Assembly: GCA_965197825.1 (NCBI GenBank)
Contig: CBDANW010000002.1
Location: forward strand, 1-64,000
Length of the DNA stretch: 64,000 nt
From: CBDANW01 sp965197825
GTDB taxonomy: Bacteria; Acidobacteriota; Vicinamibacteria; Marinacidobacterales; DATDRI01
Reading direction: 5' to 3'
Numbering within the stretch: position 1 is the stretch's first letter; every line of letters starts with the position of its first letter. The notes under the pieces are model-generated. The model was not told where the DNA came from. It saw only the letters and a program-made list of their open reading frames with translations, and made no database searches. Below, piece by piece: positions 9,450 to 20,186 of this stretch. A program made the translations under genes and the position numbers.

Positions 9450-9761
9450 AACAGTCTCCGGAAAACCCGGGGCGGTTCATATGGGCTATTTCAAAAGGGC
9501 CGAGTTTTGGCACAGGACGGGGTGCTTCCTGGTTGTGCGTCAGGGCATAACGAGATGAACGTAACATCATCACGGGACCTCGGTCACCTAGCAACCTTAC
9601 GAGCTGCGTCCAAGCCGATGGTACAGTCTATGCGGTACCGATGAGCGCGAATTTCGGAAATCAGCAAGCAACGCGAGTTTCAGGCCGGTAAATGTCTGCC
9701 AGCAATGGAAACGATGTCTAGAATGCGCTGTCGGCCAGCTTAGACGTCGAACTCGGGGTTT
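9450..9761. other. Spacer upstream of the STAND gene
   Basis: 9484-9521 is one inverted rve-IS terminus (GGGCCGAGTTTTGGCACAGG). From 9530 to 9761 there is no repeat and no gene I can support; it is likely the native 5' region of the STAND gene. I see no convincing promoter. Confidence 0.4.
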
Positions 9762-10905
9762 ATGTCTCAATCAACCTACAACTGGAGGCGTTATTGGTGT
9801 CCCCGCGAGGGGCGGTACAGCCTTGCGGATGGTGGGTACCTCGTTGACCCAACCACAGAGACCGGAAAATTGGAGCACGAGGATGTCCGCTCTTTTGAGG
9901 ATATAAATCAAGTTCAGTGTCTGATCTTGTTAGGCGAGCCTGGAATCGGAAAGTCCACTGCTTTAGACGCAGAACGAGTTGAAGTTGAGCACGAAGCTGG
10001 AGGTGTCGGTGAGGAGACATTCAGGAACAATTTGAACGCTTATCAAACAGATATCCTGCTCGTGCAGGAGACCTTTCGGGACTCGGTGTTCACGAATTGG
10101 TTGAACGGAGAACATAGGCTGCACGTTTTTCTCGACAGCCTCGACGAGTGCCTTTTGAGGATTGACTCTGTTGCGTCTTTGCTTGCGGCAGAATTTAAGA
10201 AATGTCCGATTGAAAGGCTCTTTTTGAGAATAGCGTGCAGGACCGCTGATTGGCCTCAAGCCCTAGAGAACGATCTTCGAAATCTCTTCGGTGATGACAA
10301 CGTGCGGGTCTTCGAATTACTTCCACTTAGAAGGACCGACGTTGAAGAAGCAGCCAGAGAAGAAGGCATCAATCATGCGAACTTTCTCGACGACATTGAG
10401 AACCTTCAGATCGTGCCTCTGGCGATAAAACCCGTGACACTCAAATTTCTATTGAATACCTATCAAAAGCAGTCTCATCTGCCCGCCTCGCAGTCCGAGC
10501 TCTATGTTCACGGCTGTCGCCTCCTTTGCGAAGAGACAAATCCGAGCCGTCGAAGCTCCAAGCAAATAGGCAACCTTTCAGCTGATCAACGTCTGTCCAT
10601 CGCAGGCCGCATGGCTGCAATTACGGTGTTTTGCAATTATTACGCGATCTGGAAGGAACCAGACCTCGGAGACAGACCGGATGCAGACGTCCCAATTCAA
10701 GGTGTGATTGGCGGAAAGGAAGACGTTACCGGCAGTGAGGTCATAGTAGATGAAACGGCAGTTAGAGAGGCATTATCGACAGGTCTTTTCTCCTCAAGGG
10801 GTGCCAGCCGCATAGGTTGGGCACACCAGACTTACGCGGAGTTCCTTGCGGCGCGATACCTCTTAACGAAGGACCTCGCACCTGAGCAGATTCGTGATCT
10901 GATTT
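9762..10905 (+). pseudogene. STAND/NACHT NTPase with C-terminal nuclease, segment 1 (NTPase domain)
   Basis: Codons 1-381 of a reconstructed 1403-aa protein. Walker A GEPGIGKST at residues 58-66, Walker B LHVFLDSLDEC at 120-130, and near residue 356 the WAHQTYAEFLAARYL signature that closes the NACHT module. STAND NTPases of this type are known anti-phage sensors. IS256-A copy 2 enters at codon 382. Its exact duplication TCTGATTT shows a simple insertion: joining 10905 to 12313 keeps the frame (LIFHPTDGK). Probably inactive now, but restorable by precise excision. Confidence 0.85.
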
Positions 10906-12304
10906 GGTCAAGTCTTAATTTTCCTGTCAAATCTCCGTACGGTTCCCCGCGCTCGGTTAAGCTGCTGATTCCTCCGACGTGCCTTGCGGGAGAAGCTCGT
11001 TGCGAAGCTCCTCGACTTTCCTAGCGGCGAAGACATCCATCCTCACGCCGCGCCATTTGTTTGCGACGGCCAAGAGCACAGCGAACGAGAGTTTCATCGC
11101 GGCCTCCTCGGTGAAGAAGTGAGGAATGACCTTTGTGCGACGTTTGTGCTCTCCGAACGTGCGCTCAAGTAGATTCGACGTGCGAAGCCTTTTGTGATGC
11201 GCCGCAGGAAGGCGTAGCGCCTGAAGACACGCTTCGAGGGTCTCTTCCATGCACTTCATCGCGCTCGGGAATCGTTGACGGTACCGAGCGATCACCTCCC
11301 GACCCTTCTTCAGCCCTTGCTCGTAGCTGTTCGCATGGAACGACTCAAGGATGGCCGCCTTGAGTTCGTCGCGCACTTCCTTCGGAGCCTTGCCCAGGAT
11401 GTTCTCGAGGCGGTGCTTCTGGCAACGTTGCTTGAGGCTTCGAGGGAAGACCTCTGCGATCGCTTTGAGCACTCCAGGATTCCCGTCCGTCACGATGAGC
11501 AACGGCTCCCTCATTCCTCGGGCCACTATCTCCTGCAAGAACCCCTTCCAGTTCTCGTAGGATTCTCGGTTGCCGACACCGATATGAAGAAGAACTCGCG
11601 TCCCATCAGCGCGATAGCCGGTCGCAACGAGGATGGGCTCTTTTCTCTCCGCTCCTTGGTGGTAGCGCAGGTACGTGCCGTCGAGCTCGAGATACAACAG
11701 CTTCTCGTTCGAGAGATCCCGTTTTCGAAACGCCTCGAAATCCTCCGACAGACACCGTGTGACCCGGCTCACCACCGACTTCGAGACACCCGTGCCGCTC
11801 AGCACGTCCGCGAACGTCGCCTCAATGTCACGCGTCGACATCCCGTGGACGTACATCCGCGCGATCAGTTCATCGAGTTTCTCGGTCCGGCTCACGTAGG
11901 CGTCGAGAATCTTTGACTGAAACACCTTCTCTGTTTCTCGTACCCGCGGCACTTGCACCGTCACCGCTCCCTCGCCCGTGAGGACCCGATGCGACTCATA
12001 CCCGTTGCGTCGTCCCTTCTCCTTCGTCGTTGCCGGAGCGTTCTCATAGTAGTTTCGACCCAACGCCTCCGTCACCTCGCGCTCCAACGCATATTGAAGC
12101 ATCATCTGAGCTCCCGACCGGACGATCTCCGAGAGATTCATCTCCCCAAATACCAGTTGTTCCTCGAACTGCTTGAGCAATCGCTGACTCGGTAGTACCT
12201 TTCCCATGATGTATGGTTCTCCTTTTCTGTCCCCATGACGGGGACGGGTTTGAGCTTGGGGACCATACATCGTTTTTCTTTGACAGGAATCTTAAGACAT
12301 CACC
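10906..12304 (-). mobile_element. IS256-A copy 2 (complete, 1399 bp)
   Basis: Same ends as copy 1; exact 8-bp target duplication TCTGATTT on both sides (10898-10905, 12305-12312). Shares with copy 6 a one-base deletion in the leader (GGGGACCATAC). Confidence 0.96.
10957..12207 (-). CDS. IS256-family transposase, copy 2
   Basis: 416 aa, intact DDE residues, same start and ribosome site as copy 1. Carries Ile in LQEIVARG and Arg in LRLPAAHH, the variant pair also seen in copy 6. Confidence 0.95.
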   Translation of the reverse strand: MGKVLPSQRLLKQFEEQLVFGEMNLSEIVRSGAQMMLQYALEREVTEALGRNYYENAPATTKEKGRRNGYESHRVLTGEGAVTVQVPRVRETEKVFQSKILDAYVSRTEKLDELIARMYVHGMSTRDIEATFADVLSGTGVSKSVVSRVTRCLSEDFEAFRKRDLSNEKLLYLELDGTYLRYHQGAERKEPILVATGYRADGTRVLLHIGVGNRESYENWKGFLQEIVARGMREPLLIVTDGNPGVLKAIAEVFPRSLKQRCQKHRLENILGKAPKEVRDELKAAILESFHANSYEQGLKKGREVIARYRQRFPSAMKCMEETLEACLQALRLPAAHHKRLRTSNLLERTFGEHKRRTKVIPHFFTEEAAMKLSFAVLLAVANKWRGVRMDVFAARKVEELRNELLPQGTSEESAA

Positions 12305-12969
12305 TCTGATTTTCCATCCCACTGACGGAAAGGTAGTCCCCCAGCTCCGTCAGGTTGCATCTTGGCTGGCAACACTTTCCTCGGAGATGTTTCAGAGACT
12401 AACGACGATTGACCCTGCAGTCCTTCTATACGGCGACCTTACCGAAGTAGACGAAGATGGCCGTCGGAACTTGGTCGAAAGCCTTTTGGACCTCTATGAC
12501 CGCGAGGAATCTTTCGACACCGATTGGGCGATGCGTCAAGAATATCGAAAACTGAACCACTCCGCACTGGCGGAACAGCTTCGTCCTTACATCATCGACC
12601 AAGCGAAGGGTACACTCGTGCGCGAGGTGGCCATCCAAATAGCAGGAGGGTGTCAACTCCGTTCGGGCGGCCAGGAATTATTGACAGTCGCCCTTGACGA
12701 CTCTGACAACATCCGAGTTCGAGTCGAGGCCGCTTACGCCATCTCGAAAATTGGGGACGAAGCAACGAGAGCCAAGCTCCGTCCACTTGCGGAAGAGAAG
12801 GGAGGAGATGATCCCGAAGATGAACTCAAAGGATGTGCTCTTCAAGCTCTTTGGCCTGACCTTATTGCTTTTAAAGAGCTACGCACTTTACTAACCCCTC
12901 CCAAAAGACCCAATTTTTTTGGTGCTTATAGCAGCTTCCTACAATACAAATTGGTAGACGGACTCCAAC
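12305..12969 (+). pseudogene. STAND NTPase, segment 2 (HEAT-like sensor region)
   Basis: Codons 382-601 of the reconstructed protein, bounded by IS256-A copies 2 and 3. About residues 500-560 show HEAT-like helical pairs (LVREVAIQIAGGCQL, IRVRVEAAYAISKIGDEATR), the usual ligand-sensing part of STAND proteins. In-frame on both sides once the insertions are removed. It has no start of its own. Confidence 0.8.
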
Positions 12970-14369
12970 GGTGATGTCTTAAGATTCCTGTCAAAGAAAA
13001 ACGATGTATGGTTCCCCAAGCTCAAACCCGTCCCCGTCATGGGGACAGAAAAGGAGAACCATACATCATGGGAAAGGTACTACCGAGTCAGCGATTGCTC
13101 AAGCAGTTCGAGGAACAACTGGTATTTGGGGAGATGAATCTCTCGGAGATCGTCCGGTCGGGAGCTCAGATGATGCTTCAATATGCGTTGGAGCGCGAGG
13201 TGACGGAGGCGTTGGGTCGAAACTACTATGAGAACGCTCCGGCAACGACGAAGGAGAAGGGACGACGCAACGGGTATGAGTCGCATCGGGTCCTCACGGG
13301 CGAGGGAGCGGTGACGGTGCAAGTGCCGCGGGTACGAGAAACAGAGAAGGTGTTTCAGTCAAAGATTCTCGACGCCTACGTGAGCCGGACCGAGAAACTC
13401 GATGAACTGATCGCGCGGATGTACGTCCACGGGATGTCGACGCGTGACATTGAGGCGACGTTCGCGGACGTGCTGAGCGGCACGGGTGTCTCGAAGTCGG
13501 TGGTGAGCCGGGTCACACGGTGTCTGTCGGAGGATTTCGAGGCGTTTCGAAAACGGGATCTCTCGAACGAGAAGCTGTTGTATCTCGAGCTCGACGGCAC
13601 GTACCTGCGCTACCACCAAGGAGCGGAGAGAAAAGAGCCCATCCTCGTTGCGACCGGCTATCGCGCTGATGGGACGCGAGTTCTTCTTCATATCGGTGTC
13701 GGCAACCGAGAATCCTACGAGAACTGGAAGGGGTTCTTGCAGGAGATAGTGGCCCGAGGAATGAGGGAGCCGTTGCTCATCGTGACGGACGGGAATCCTG
13801 GAGTGCTCAAAGCGATCGCAGAGGTCTTCCCTCGAAGCCTCAAGCAACGTTGCCAGAAGCACCGCCTCGAGAACATCCTGGGCAAGGCTCCGAAGGAAGT
13901 GCGCGACGAACTCAAGGCGGCCATCCTTGAGTCGTTCCATGCGAACAGCTACGAGCAAGGGCTGAAGAAGGGTCGGGAGGTGATCGCTCGGTACCGTCAA
14001 CGATTCCCGAGCGCGATGAAGTGCATGGAAGAGACCCTCGAAGCGTGTCTTCAGGCGCTACTCCTTCCTGCGGCGCATCACAAAAGGCTTCGCACGTCGA
14101 ATCTACTTGAGCGCACGTTCGGAGAGCACAAACGTCGCACAAAGGTCATTCCTCACTTCTTCACCGAGGAGGCCGCGATGAAACTCTCGTTCGCTGTGCT
14201 CTTGGCCGTCGCAAACAAATGGCGCGGCGTGAGGATGGATGTCTTCGCCGCTAGGAAAGTCGAGGAGCTTCGCAACGAGCTTCTCCCGCAAGGCACGTCG
14301 GAGGAATCAGCAGCTTAACCGAGCGCGGGGAACCGTACGGAGATTTGACAGGAAAATTAAGACTTGACC
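12970..14369 (+). mobile_element. IS256-A copy 3 (complete, 1400 bp)
   Basis: Opposite orientation to copy 2 and 665 bp from it. Exact 8-bp duplication ACTCCAAC (12962-12969, 14370-14377). Together with copy 2 it forms a composite-transposon-like arrangement with inverted ends around part of the STAND gene. Confidence 0.96.
13068..14318 (+). CDS. IS256-family transposase, copy 3
   Basis: 416 aa, intact DDE residues. Variant pair Ile (LQEIVARG) and Leu (LLLPAAHH), as in copy 5. AAGGAG precedes the ATG by 11 nt. Confidence 0.95.
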   Translation: MGKVLPSQRLLKQFEEQLVFGEMNLSEIVRSGAQMMLQYALEREVTEALGRNYYENAPATTKEKGRRNGYESHRVLTGEGAVTVQVPRVRETEKVFQSKILDAYVSRTEKLDELIARMYVHGMSTRDIEATFADVLSGTGVSKSVVSRVTRCLSEDFEAFRKRDLSNEKLLYLELDGTYLRYHQGAERKEPILVATGYRADGTRVLLHIGVGNRESYENWKGFLQEIVARGMREPLLIVTDGNPGVLKAIAEVFPRSLKQRCQKHRLENILGKAPKEVRDELKAAILESFHANSYEQGLKKGREVIARYRQRFPSAMKCMEETLEACLQALLLPAAHHKRLRTSNLLERTFGEHKRRTKVIPHFFTEEAAMKLSFAVLLAVANKWRGVRMDVFAARKVEELRNELLPQGTSEESAA

Positions 14370-16788
14370 ACTCCAACCGAAGGAGCTTCCAACCGCACTG
14401 AATTGGATCACTTCACTCGAACCCAGACCTCTATCGGATTTCGCAATTGTTGCTGACCGGATTATCCTAAAAGCCTTGCGATATGTAGACGATCCTGACA
14501 TTGTGGTTTCCCTGGCCTCGACAGTGTTCTCCCGAATCCTTAAGAGCCCGGAGATAGTCAGCAGTCTGTCAGAGAACGAGTTCCAAGAGGCACTACAAGA
14601 CTCGGATGAGGCACGCCGGAAACTTATGCGGCAAGTGCTAGCCCATTTCACTGGATCGTCGACTGAGACAGCTCAGATAAATTATAACTTAACGCAGCTT
14701 CTGAGCTCTGAAGATGTGCAGTGGATGATAGACCTATATGATGAAGTTGACGATGAGGTGCAGCGACGTGTTTTGGCAAACCTAGTGATGCGAGTTTTTG
14801 ATCGCTCTGATACAAGCCAGACCGATGCAATTATTGTGGCTGCTCGAAAGTACCCGGCGCTGGCGGAGAAATTTGTATGGCTACTCGAACCAATCGAACT
14901 GCGGTCAGAAAAGGCCAAACAACTAAAGGCAGAATATCTGAAAGAACAGAAACGGAGCGAAAAGGGAAATAAGGGTTCCCTTTTAGATCCTACACCGACC
15001 GAGCGGATTCGCCGCCATTTGGACGAGTTTGAATCAGGTGATCCGTCAGCCTTCTTGAAACTCAATTTTGATATGACCTTGGAGCCTGGTAGCCAACACT
15101 ATGGCGACGAATTTGAATCGGACCTGACGAAACTACCAGGTTGGAGAAAAGCGAAGGACAGAACTAGGAAAAGAATTATCGAAGCAGCACGAACATATAT
15201 TTCGTCAGGAAACCCAGATACAGCGAAGTGGCTGGGGACAAATCAGTATTCGCGATCTGCCTTAGCGGGTTATCGAGCCTTTCGTCTGCTGAAGAAGGAA
15301 AATCCAGGTTTCCTGGACGGTCTCCGGCCCGAAGTCTGGAAGAGATGGGCGCCAATAATTCTGAGCTACCCGAGCGTCACAGACAACGATGAACTAACTC
15401 GGTTGCCGCACGAGCTCATTGCTACATGCTATCAAAACGCTCCTGACGAGATCCTAGATACGCTGGAAGTGTTAATCGACCGGGAAAACTTGGAATTCGG
15501 CCATATCTTGATCGTTCGAAGAATCGAACACTGCTGGGACGACCGGCTCGCCAACAGACTGTCCGCGAAAGCGAAAGACTCAAAGCTAAAGTCCACTTGT
15601 GTGCGCTCCTTGCTGATTACGCTCTTGGCTCACAACACGAGCGCAGCGCGGGAATTTTCTGAATCGCTTGTACGGCTTCCATTGCCGGCGACTGGCGACG
15701 CCAGAGAGATGTCGGTTACAGCCGGTCAAGCATTGATGGCGTCTGCGACGGATGCGGGTTGGACGATCATCTGGCCAGCTATTAATCAGGATGCCGAGTT
15801 TGGACGCTCCATCATTTCATGGGTCGCCGATAGTCCAGAGGCCCGCGAGGCTACTGTCGGACGGAGGTTGGGGGAGGCACAGATCGCAGATCTCTACATC
15901 TGGCTCGCGCGAGAGTTCCCGCATGATGAGGACCCGAAGTTTAATGGAATTCATACAGTAGGCTCCAGGGAACACATCGGGGATTGGCGAGACTCGATTC
16001 TTCGATATTTGGAAAATCTAGGAACCTATGGAGCCGTAGAAGCTATTGCCCGTATTCAAGGGGAACTACCTGATCTTGATTGGATGAAATTGTCCCTTTT
16101 TAGGGCTCGCGTTCAAGCTCGGCAAAAAACGTGGCTTCCACCGAAGCCAGGAGAACTTCTCGCTCTTACCACATGTGCCCAAGCCCGATTCGTTCAAAGC
16201 GGAGAACAGTTGGTAGAGGTGATAATCGAATCCTTGAGAAGACTAGAGGAAGCTCTACAAGGAGAAACGCCGGCCGCTAGAGATATCTGGGATAAGGTGG
16301 CCAAGAACAAATATAAACCTGTCGACGAAAACGCCTTTTCCGACTATGTCAAGAGGCACCTGGATAGCGATCTCAAGAAAGAGGGAATCATTGTAAATCG
16401 AGAGGTTGAGATTCGTAGAGGCGAAGGTTTGGGAACCGGTGAACGCACTGACATTCACGTGGACGCTATTGTCAAAAAGGAGCAGGGTCAAGTCTTCGAT
16501 ATTTTAACTGTAATCATTGAGACGAAAGGTTGCTGGAATAAAGCACTAGATACTGCAATGAAAACCCAGCTGTCGGATCGTTACTTGCTAGAAAACCGAT
16601 GCAATCATGGCATTTATTTGGTGGGATGGTTCGACTGTATACAGTGGGATGATAACGACGACCGGAAAAAAGAGATGCCCAAAAAGACGATACGGGAAGT
16701 AAAAGAGCAATTCGACAATCAAGTCGAGGAGCTTTCAGGGACTGAGAAATCGATTAGAGCTTTTGTCATGAATACGGCACTTCGTTGA
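14370..16788 (+). pseudogene. STAND NTPase, segment 3 (sensor repeats and PD-(D/E)XK-like effector)
   Basis: Codons 602-1403. Joining 12969 to 14378 gives QPKELPTALNW and continues without a stop to TGA 16786-16788. Most of it is helical repeat. Near residues 1275-1345 a nuclease-like core appears: NREVEIRR (Glu), GERTDIHVDAI (Asp), TVIIETKGCW (Glu-x-Lys) and a later TQLSDRYLL (Gln), the order of Mrr-like PD-(D/E)XK enzymes. This suggests DNA degradation on activation. An internal ATG at 14476 could express a fragment with sensor and nuclease but no NTPase; whether it does is unknown. Confidence 0.8.
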
Positions 16789-16814
16789 AAATAATAGCAG
16801 CGTCCTTCTGCGCT

Positions 16815-16935
16815 TCACGGCGCGAGGCTGGGCTCGACTGCCTTCGCGTGATTGCGAACGAATGTGGACCAGCATTGCGATGAATGGCTTGCGTCTCGGT
16901 CGCTGTCATCTCGACTCGGCATGTACTTTCCCACC
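16815..16935 (-). pseudogene. rve transposase scrap
   Basis: Minus strand reads VSPRTVGKYMPSR and WSTFVRNHAKAV, the linker before the catalytic Asp of IS481/IS3-like integrase-core transposases. Cut on both sides; upstream it joins an rve-IS terminus at about 16956. Confidence 0.7.
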
Positions 16936-17066
16936 GTGCGCGGGGACACTAGGACCCCGTCCTGTGCCAAAACTCGGCCCTCATCTCCTCTCCGGTCCTG
17001 GCCCCACACGGACAGGATGACCGATTCTGCGTGAGCTTTCAAGATGGTGATGTGCTCGATATCTTC

Positions 17067-17165
17067 GTCCTGTGCCTTCTATTTATTCATCCGCGCGCAC
17101 CGAACTTGACTAGTCTCCGGTCTGCCGGGACCATGCCGGCATGATTTCGTCGTTTGTTCGCGCTC
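17067..17165 (+). repeat. Half of the 178-bp repeat
   Basis: Starts CGTCCTGTGCC and continues TTCTATTTATTCATCC to TTTGTTCGCGCTCT. Same arm as 3819-3912 and 21108-21209. Confidence 0.75.
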
Positions 17166-17282
17166 TCGTCTCTAGAGGACCTAGAACCGAGGCCGGGGCT
17201 ACCGCGGCGCAGCGGGCTAGCACGTTCTGGTCCAGGTGCGGCCCGGGCCTGGACCCAGGTTTCCGCTCGGGAGCGTGGCATC

Positions 17283-17412
17283 CCGTCGTGTCCAAAAATA
17301 CAAACGAACTCTAAGACCCGCACGCCGGGCTGTCGCCGAGTTCATCTATCATTAATTAAGAAGAGCGCAACCATCAAGGGCTTGGCGACGCGTTTGTGTT
17401 TTTGGACACGAC
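17283..17412 (+). repeat. 130-bp MITE-like deletion derivative
   Basis: Inverted ends CGTCGTGTCCAAAAATACAA and its inverse. The middle keeps the transposase tail code for EFIYHYHGELNHQGL-like residues seen at 57173-57303, the second, inverted copy. A non-autonomous derivative of an rve-type IS. Confidence 0.8.
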
Positions 17413-17595
17413 GGGGTTCACGACACGACCTTCTTTCAGGCGTCCGGGAGATTGAAATTGCCGTATAGAAAATATTACTAAAGCCAATTAAAATCCCGGC
17501 TCGAACGACCACCCGTCGATAATGCGTGCGGGGACCAGCACGTGACGGAGGCCATTAAATCACTGTAGGGGAAGAGGATGTAACGAAATTGGCAT
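17413..17595 (+). repeat. Diverged copy of the 285-bp repeat
   Basis: Recognisably related to 18419-18703 and 52481-52763 (GCGTGCGGGGACCAGCACGT, then a GTC-rich segment) but with many substitutions, so older. Confidence 0.65.
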
Positions 17596-17788
17596 CATGG
17601 TTGAAACCCGAGAGGGCGTAAAACAGCCTTCTCACAAAACCTGTTCGTACGCGTCAAAAAAGTCAAGAAATGCGCGAAACTCGAAACCTCCTGAATCTCC
17701 ACTTACTTTTCTGGTTGAGGATTTCCGCCAAAAGCTGGACCGCCTTTTGCCGAGACCGGATAGCTCCAACCTGCACCATCCGCCACCC

Positions 17789-17967
17789 CGTCCTGTGCCA
17801 AAACTCGGCCCTTTTGAAATAGATCATAAATCAGTAGCTTAGTGTCTTGTATTTGCGGCCGTGCCAAGGGCCGAGCGCGAACAAACGACGAAATCATGCA
17901 GGCATGGTTCCGGCAGACCGGAGACCGATCAAGTTCGGGGCGTGCGGATGAATAAATAGAAGACACA
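17789..17967 (+). repeat. 178-bp MITE-like element
   Basis: Left end CGTCCTGTGCCAAAACTCGG, right end GATGAATAAATAGAAGACAC. A second element starts at the next base and is cut at 18025. Not coding. Confidence 0.85.
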
Positions 17968-18418
17968 CCCCGTCCTGTGCCAAAACTCGGCCCTCTTGAA
18001 ATAGACCACAAATCAGCAGCTTAGACGCCCTTGGAATCCGCGCAGAATCCAGGGTATTTCGCGCCGCAGGGCTGACTTCCGACCCATGGGCTGGCGGATG
18101 AATAAATAAAAGGCACAGGCACACAGAATCGGGCTACAGCAAACGGAGCAAAGTCGAGACAACGTTCCATCGCCACAAGGCTATCGTGGGCTCAGCGATG
18201 CGAGCGAGAGGGTTGGCGGCACAGAGAGTTGAGGCAAGGATCGGATGCAAGATTCTCAACACCATGACGGCGCTCGGGATGCCTGATAGCGAGATGATCG
18301 GATGATGGGAGTCGGGGCCAAGCGAGCTCTCGGCCTCTATCGGAGTTGTGCACCAAGGCACCGCAGGGCTGACTTCCGACCCATGGGGCTGGCGGATGAA
18401 TAAATAGAAGGCACAACC

Positions 18419-18703
18419 TTTCGCGACAATGAGTAGCGAGCGGAGCCGCCGCCGGAGGGTTTACGACACGGCCGTCTGTCAGGCGTCAAGGAGATTGAGG
18501 TTGCCGTCGAGAAAAGCGGGTTGAAGCCAATTCGAATTCCGGCTCGGAACGAGCACCCGTCGATGAGATGTGCGGGGACCAGCACGTGGTGGCTTCCGTT
18601 AAGTCACTGTAACAAAATAGGATAGAACGCTGTGGGCATCAGGGCTTCTCTGAGTTTTCGCTACATTGCCCCGACCACGCGCACGGCGAAAAGGTCGATC
18701 CTG
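18419..18703 (+). repeat. 285-bp repeat
   Basis: Nearly identical to 52481-52763, from TTTCGCGACAATGAGTAGCG to GCGAAAAGGTCGATCC. Both copies are followed within about 80 bp by an rve-IS terminus. No open frame fits; possible group II intron or IS remnant. Confidence 0.8.
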
Positions 18704-18840
18704 ACTCCCAAAATTGCCAAAATACCTTTTGCCGAGACCGGATGGCTCGAGACTGCACCATCCGCCACCCCGTCCTGTGCCAAAACTCGGCCCTCTTGAA
18801 ATAGACCACAAATCAGCAGCTTAGACTTCCGCCTAGCCGT

Positions 18841-18846
18841 TATAAT
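18841..18846 (+). promoter_or_regulatory. Candidate -10 box of the aquaporin gene
   Basis: TATAAT nine bases upstream of the ATG at 18856, which would give a near-leaderless transcript. The preceding 178-bp-repeat arm ends only 16 bp upstream, so the repeat may supply part of the promoter. The -35 match is poor. Confidence 0.35.
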
Positions 18847-18855
18847 CGGGGCCCC

Positions 18856-19539
18856 ATGAAACGCTATCTGGCTGAATCCATTGGTACCTTTGCGCTCGTG
18901 TTCGCGGGCACCGCCGCCATCGTCATTAACGAGCTCAACGGGGGAGTTATTTCCCACGTAGGCGTGGCCCTCACGTTCGGTCTGGTGGTCATGGCAATGA
19001 TCTATTCGGTGGGGGACGTTTCCGGTGCGCATTTGAACCCCGCCGTGACACTAGGGTTCTGGGCCTCGGGGCGAATGTCGCGCCGTGAGGTTGCGCCCTA
19101 CGTCGTTAGTCAGTCCGCAGGTGCCCTCGCTGCCAGCCTCATCGTTCGTGCGTTGTTTCTGGAGAGCCAGACCCTCGGCGCGACAATTCCCGCTGGTCGG
19201 GCTTCGCAGTCTTTCGTTCTCGAGGTGCTCCTCACATCCATTCTGATGTTCGTGATTCTCGGCGTTTCCACCGGCGCAAAAGAGAAGGGCCTATTGGCAG
19301 GAGTCGCCGTAGGTGGAGCCGTCGCCCTAGGGTCTCTCTTAGGGGGACCCGTCTCGGGTGCGTCGATGAATCCGGCGCGCTCCCTCGGACCCGCGCTGGT
19401 GAGTGGACACGTCCAAGCTCTCTGGATCTATCTCACGGCTCCGGTGCTCGGCGCTCTCCTAGCGGTCGGTGGTTGTCGCTGTGTGCGGGACTCGGAATGC
19501 TGTAACCCGAGCAACGCCAATATTCAGATAAAATCTTGA
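18856..19539 (+). CDS. Aquaporin / glycerol-facilitator family channel (MIP)
   Basis: 227 aa with six hydrophobic segments. The two pore motifs are present: HLNPAVT (residues 59-65) and SMNPARSLGPA (170-180), with the conserved Arg after the second NPA. It passes water or small neutral solutes across the inner membrane. The sequence is closer to bacterial AqpZ-like or NIP-like channels than to GlpF; the substrate cannot be set from sequence alone. The last ~20 residues (Cys-rich, then NIQIKS) look like read-through into repeat DNA, so the native C-terminus may be lost. Confidence 0.9.
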   Translation: MKRYLAESIGTFALVFAGTAAIVINELNGGVISHVGVALTFGLVVMAMIYSVGDVSGAHLNPAVTLGFWASGRMSRREVAPYVVSQSAGALAASLIVRALFLESQTLGATIPAGRASQSFVLEVLLTSILMFVILGVSTGAKEKGLLAGVAVGGAVALGSLLGGPVSGASMNPARSLGPALVSGHVQALWIYLTAPVLGALLAVGGCRCVRDSECCNPSNANIQIKS

Positions 19540-19566
19540 CCTCTTTCTCTCGCGTCTGGTCCAAAT

Positions 19567-19691
19567 GGTGCTTCCGCAGTCAAGTGTTGGCGGCCGCCGC
19601 GTAACCTGTTCGCGTGCTAGAGTTTTAGCCTGATTTCGAGAGGCGCAGTTCTTTCGTCGATGCCGGCTGGGCCGAGTTTTGGCACAGGACG
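19567..19691 (+). repeat. 125-bp MITE-like element
   Basis: Starts GGTGCTTCCGCAGTCAAGTG and ends GAGTTTTGGCACAGGACG. An inverted copy of identical length is at 24035-24159, so the pair brackets the CbiX, fadD and gatB region. Confidence 0.85.
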
Positions 19692-20037
19692 GGACCGAGA
19701 CCAGACCTACGGAGCGTACTTCGACACTCGCGTCGACGGTCTCGGGATAGAGCAGGTCCTTACCGCACCGCGCTCCCCGTGGCAGAATCCATTTGTCGAA
19801 AGGATGATCGGCTCCATTCGACGTGAGTGTCTCGACCATGTGATTGTCCTCGACGAGCGGCACCTGAGGCGAATCCTACGCAAATACGTCGACTACTATC
19901 ATTCGTGCCGGACTCATTTGTCGCTTGAGAAGGACGCGCCCGAGCCTCGCCGGGTAGAGTTACCGGCGATGGGCAAAGTCAGTGCCATTCCAAAGGTCGG
20001 TGGTCTCCATCATTATTACACTCGACGCGCTGCTTGA
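19692..20037 (+). pseudogene. rve transposase, C-terminal part
   Basis: Encodes LTAPRSPWQNPFVERMIGSI with the catalytic Glu, then RRECLDHVIV and YYHSCRTHLSL, ending HYYTRRAA. N-terminal two thirds missing, cut by the 125-bp element. Different from the rve-IS at 37 kb. The IS end probably lies near 20100. Confidence 0.85.
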
Positions 20038-20186
20038 GCCGGTCCGCTCGGAACGGCTGCCGGACTTCGCACCAGCTTACACCTCTACCCCTGAGTAGAG
20101 CCGACGCCGGCTCTTAAAACGTCCTACATGAAGACGACCAAAGCATTCCGGTTGCAGGAAGTTCGCCAATCTCATACAGCTCGAGT

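Larger units (their letters stand above)
16936..18855. other. Two-kilobase repeat cluster without genes
   Basis: Made of at least eight repeat pieces listed separately. 16983-17066 also holds two tiny IS6-transposase scraps joined to each other (RFCVSF and QDGDVLDI). 17746-17786 and 18730-18777 share a flank (GAGACCGGAT, TGCACCATCCGCC) that also precedes the element at 24035. 18026-18415 has two more TTCATCC-arm ends around a low-complexity stretch. I see no supportable gene. Confidence 0.6.

Noticed and set aside
10906..14369. Composite transposon formed by IS256-A copies 2 and 3
   Set aside because: Each copy has its own exact target duplication and the DNA between is the continuous middle of one gene, so these are two independent insertions.
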